Part shown: positions 61,142-64,000 of the stretch, piece by piece
Position numbering within the stretch: position 1 is the stretch's first letter
Layout of the letters: each line of letters starts with the position of its first letter
Assembly: GCF_052162025.1 (NCBI RefSeq)
Contig: NZ_CP197401.1
Coordinates: 2,852,001-2,916,000, forward strand
From: Methylobacter sp015476545
Lineage (GTDB): Bacteria; Pseudomonadota; Gammaproteobacteria; Methylococcales; Methylomonadaceae
DNA: 64,000 nucleotides
Reading direction: 5' to 3'
The notes under the pieces: model-generated
What the model was told of the DNA's origin: nothing
Database searches by the model: none
What the model saw: the letters and a program-made list of their open reading frames with translations, nothing else
Position numbers and translations under genes: made by a program

Positions 61142-64000
61142 ATGAAAATTCGGCAAATCAGCGGCCGGTTGGAAACCGGCGGCACAATTTCCCGGCGCCG
61201 GCAAGCGGCAGGCGTCGTCTGTCTACCCTTGCTCGCCGTGGCGCTGGCCTATGCCGGCCCGGCGCACGCCAACTGCAAAAACACCGTGTCGGCCGATGTG
61301 GTCGCGCTGGACCAGGTGTTTTATTACAACCGCCTGGGTGCGATGAATCCCGCCGGCATGATCTACGCACTGAAGGCCGATGTCGTGGATCGGGCCGGCG
61401 GCCCCCATCCCGGCCCCGGCAATGCCATGCTGCGGCCTGATCACCGGCCCAGGCCGCTGACCTTGCGTGTTAACGAGGGCGATTGCCTGCAGGTCCGCTT
61501 CACCAACTGGCTGAGCCAGAATCTGGCGGGCTCCTTGCCGGCCCCCGTGCCACCCAGCGATCCGCCCAACCGCACGCCGGTCCGCAATGACGACGGCCCC
61601 GCCACGCGTACGGCCTCGTTCCATGTCATGGGTATGCAGCCGAAAGACATCGTCTCCGACGCGTCCCATGTCGGCAACAACCCTAGCGGATTGGTAGCTC
61701 CCGGCGGCAGCCTGACCTATACCTTTTACGCCGAGAAGGAAGGCACCTTCCTGGCCTACAGCACGGCCGCCACGACCGGCGGCGAAGGCGACGGCGGCTC
61801 GCTGGCGCACGGCCTGTTCGGCGCCGTCAATGTCGAGAACCAGGGCGCGGAATGGTACCGCAGCCAGGTCACCGAACAGGACCTGGCCCTGGCCGCGACT
61901 TCCTCGACCTTGTCCGCGTCCGACGGCAAATTTTATCCGGTCATCGACTATCAGGCGGTCTATCCAGCCGTCGAAACCCGCAAGCCGCAGGAGAAGCTGA
62001 CGCTGACGGCGGCGCGGGGCGGTCTTTATCGAGCCACGATCAGCCGCCTGACCAGCAACATCGGCTTCATCCCCGGCGATCAGGGCAAGACCCTAATCAC
62101 GGGCGACTTCAAGGGCACGATCAGACGGGTCAATACCGATGGCTCTGCCCTCGTGGCGCCGATCACGGCCGTCAGCGCGCTGGAAGCGGCCCCGTACAGC
62201 TGGCGGATCGAAGGCACGGCGCCGCATCCGCTGGCCGGCCGGCCTATCCTGAGCCTGCTCGACAGCCGCAACCAGATCGTCCACTCCGATCTCAATGCCA
62301 TCATCACCGGCCCCAACCGGGGCAAATTCAGCCCGGCTGTCGAACCCAAAAATGCCGTGTATCCGGACCGTCTCGATCCGTTCCGCGAGTTTACGGTCAT
62401 TTTCCACGACGAAGCCAAGGCCGTACAGGCGTTTCCGGACTGGTTCAATGATCCGGTGCTTAGCCACACCCTGTTCGGTGTCCGGGACGTCTTCGCCATC
62501 AACTACGGCACCGGCGGCATCGGCTCGGAGATCATCGCCAACCGCCTCGGACTCGGCCCGATGAAGGACTGCGTCGATTGCAAGTACGAGGAGTTCTTCC
62601 TGACCTCGTGGGTGCTCGGCGATCCGGCCATGGTCGTGGATGTGCCCGCAGGTGTCAACTCCGACGGCCAGCTGGGCGTCGTCGCCAACCCGCAATTCGC
62701 GACCCAGGCTTTTTTCCCGGCTGACCCGTCCAACGTGCACCACAGCTACCTGAACGACCGGGTCAAATTCCGCAACCTGCATGCCGGCCCGAAAGAACAC
62801 CACATCTTCCACCTGCATGCCCATCAATGGCTGCACACGCCCGACAGCGACAACTCGGCCTATCTGGACAGCCAAAGCATCGGGCCGGGCAGCGGCTATA
62901 CCTATGAAATCGCTTATCACGGCGGCGGCAACCGCAACCGCACGGCCGGCGATTCGATCTTCCACTGCCATTTCTACCCGCATTTCGCCGGCGGCATGTG
63001 GTCTCTGATGCGCGTGCATGACGTGCTGGAGACCGGCACCGTGCTCGCTGCCGACGGCAAACCGGCACCCGGCGCCCGCGCGCTGCCCGACCGGGAAATT
63101 CTGGCCGGCACGCCGATCCCGGCCGTCGTGCCCTTGCCGACCATGGCCATGGCGCCGCAGCCGGGCGCGAAAGTGGCCATCGAAGACGGCCAGGTCAAAT
63201 TGCCCGATATCGCCGCCGGCAATCCCGGCTATCCGTTTTATATCGCCGGCATCGCCGGCCATCGGCCGCCGCAGCCGCCCATGGATCTGATCGAGGACGG
63301 CGGCCTGCCGCGCCATGTGATCGCCGACGGTACTGCTACGAGTGTGCAGAACCGCCTTGACTTCAGCAAAATCATCAACACTTTAGCGGCCATCAAACTG
63401 CCCGCCAACGGCACACCCTGGGAGCGCCAGGCCATGATTTTCCATGGCGGCGACGGCGTGACGCCGGGCCCGAAAGCTTACAGCACGCCGAAACCGGACG
63501 GCGGAGCGGGCGCTTTCAAGGTCAACGGCCTGCCCGCCAAGCCGGGCGCGCCGTATGCCGACCCCTGCGTCGACGACAAGCAGCAGCCCGCGGCCGGCAA
63601 GCCCCGTTTCTACCACGCCGCCGCTATTCAGCTGGATACCAAGATGAACAAGGTGGGCTGGCACTTCCCGCAACAGCGCATCCTGACCCTGAGGGATGAC
63701 GTCGAAGACACGCTCGACCAAATCAGGCCGCCCGAGCCCCTGTTCTTCCGCGCCAACACCGGCGAGTGCATCACCTTCCACCACACCAACCTGATTCCAA
63801 ATATCTATGAACAAGATGACTTTCAGGTAACGACGCCGACCGACACCATCGGCCAGCACATCCATCTGGTCAAGTTCGACGTCACGTCCTCGGACGGCTC
63901 CGGCAACGGCTGGAACTACGAAGACGGCACCTTCAGCCCTGAAGAAGTGCATGAGCGTCTGGCGGCCATCAACGCGCCTAATGGCGATTGGCTGGATGCC
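61142..64000 (+). CDS. Second giant multicopper oxidase, cut by window end
   Basis: The frame is open for 953 codons to the window edge. It has the same signal region (SRRRQAAG, PAHA), HIFHLHAHQW, HCHFYPHFAGGM and QHIHLVKFD as the first copy, with an offset of 8333 bases. The N-terminus lacks one codon relative to copy 1. About 890 bases (53581-54472 in copy 1) differ at only one base by eye, whereas a segment near 63330-63395 is clearly diverged. The 3' part is outside the window, so a full-length copy cannot be proven. Confidence 0.85.
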   Translation, partial: MKIRQISGRLETGGTISRRRQAAGVVCLPLLAVALAYAGPAHANCKNTVSADVVALDQVFYYNRLGAMNPAGMIYALKADVVDRAGGPHPGPGNAMLRPDHRPRPLTLRVNEGDCLQVRFTNWLSQNLAGSLPAPVPPSDPPNRTPVRNDDGPATRTASFHVMGMQPKDIVSDASHVGNNPSGLVAPGGSLTYTFYAEKEGTFLAYSTAATTGGEGDGGSLAHGLFGAVNVENQGAEWYRSQVTEQDLALAATSSTLSASDGKFYPVIDYQAVYPAVETRKPQEKLTLTAARGGLYRATISRLTSNIGFIPGDQGKTLITGDFKGTIRRVNTDGSALVAPITAVSALEAAPYSWRIEGTAPHPLAGRPILSLLDSRNQIVHSDLNAIITGPNRGKFSPAVEPKNAVYPDRLDPFREFTVIFHDEAKAVQAFPDWFNDPVLSHTLFGVRDVFAINYGTGGIGSEIIANRLGLGPMKDCVDCKYEEFFLTSWVLGDPAMVVDVPAGVNSDGQLGVVANPQFATQAFFPADPSNVHHSYLNDRVKFRNLHAGPKEHHIFHLHAHQWLHTPDSDNSAYLDSQSIGPGSGYTYEIAYHGGGNRNRTAGDSIFHCHFYPHFAGGMWSLMRVHDVLETGTVLAADGKPAPGARALPDREILAGTPIPAVVPLPTMAMAPQPGAKVAIEDGQVKLPDIAAGNPGYPFYIAGIAGHRPPQPPMDLIEDGGLPRHVIADGTATSVQNRLDFSKIINTLAAIKLPANGTPWERQAMIFHGGDGVTPGPKAYSTPKPDGGAGAFKVNGLPAKPGAPYADPCVDDKQQPAAGKPRFYHAAAIQLDTKMNKVGWHFPQQRILTLRDDVEDTLDQIRPPEPLFFRANTGECITFHHTNLIPNIYEQDDFQVTTPTDTIGQHIHLVKFDVTSSDGSGNGWNYEDGTFSPEEVHERLAAINAPNGDWLDA

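Overview
The window reads as chromosomal DNA of a free-living gammaproteobacterium. Gene content (YciK, UbiG-Gph, RluB-ScpB-ScpA, TsaB, DinG/YoaA helicase, SufT, ATP-type PEP carboxykinase), two PEP-CTERM-type sorting tags, a pyruvate:flavodoxin oxidoreductase and very large copper oxidases fit the Methylococcales (type I methanotrophs) best. That placement is an inference, because no methane-oxidation gene lies in the window. No rRNA, tRNA or CRISPR array was seen.

Region 1 (1-24 kb) is mostly housekeeping: a truncated SpmA/B-like membrane protein, MtaB, PckA preceded by a possible translationally coupled 41-codon ORF, pyrophosphatase, CysZ, MtnA and an MTA/SAH deaminase placed head to head, UbiG-Gph-YciK-SufT, a hemerythrin-PAS protein that seems to be the stump of a histidine kinase, a fungal-type cytosine deaminase, and a minus-strand run RluB-ScpB-ScpA-M50 protease-YciO-TsaB-DinG. 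A rhomboid protease, a degenerate GGDEF protein, a small Cys-containing protein and a DksA/TraR protein follow. Region 2 (22-31 kb) has a three-gene EmrAB/NodT efflux operon, two PEP-CTERM proteins that share a duplicated 3' module, and a PAS-type sigma-54 activator. Region 3 (31-43 kb) has CbpM-CbpA divergent from a Lon-like protease, a glucan phosphorylase, a lipase, and a DHOD-like protein next to NifJ.

Region 4 (43.4-50.5 kb) is accessory. Three near-identical exported 91-residue peptides each have their own terminator and a repeated, hairpin-forming leader. Two further leaders have no gene. An internally deleted IS1380-family element sits in a palindromic repeat, and a nitroreductase pseudogene, a lipoprotein and a RES/Xre toxin-antitoxin pair follow.

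Region 5 (50.7-64 kb) has a SulP transporter and then a copper cassette: a 1753-residue, probably six-cupredoxin MnxG-like multicopper oxidase, a terminator, a YVTN-type beta-propeller protein and a SCO1/SenC copper chaperone, then a second copy of the oxidase with its own duplicated leader, cut by the window end. The two oxidases are a mosaic of almost identical and clearly diverged blocks. The most interesting items are this duplicated oxidase cassette and the peptide/leader array.
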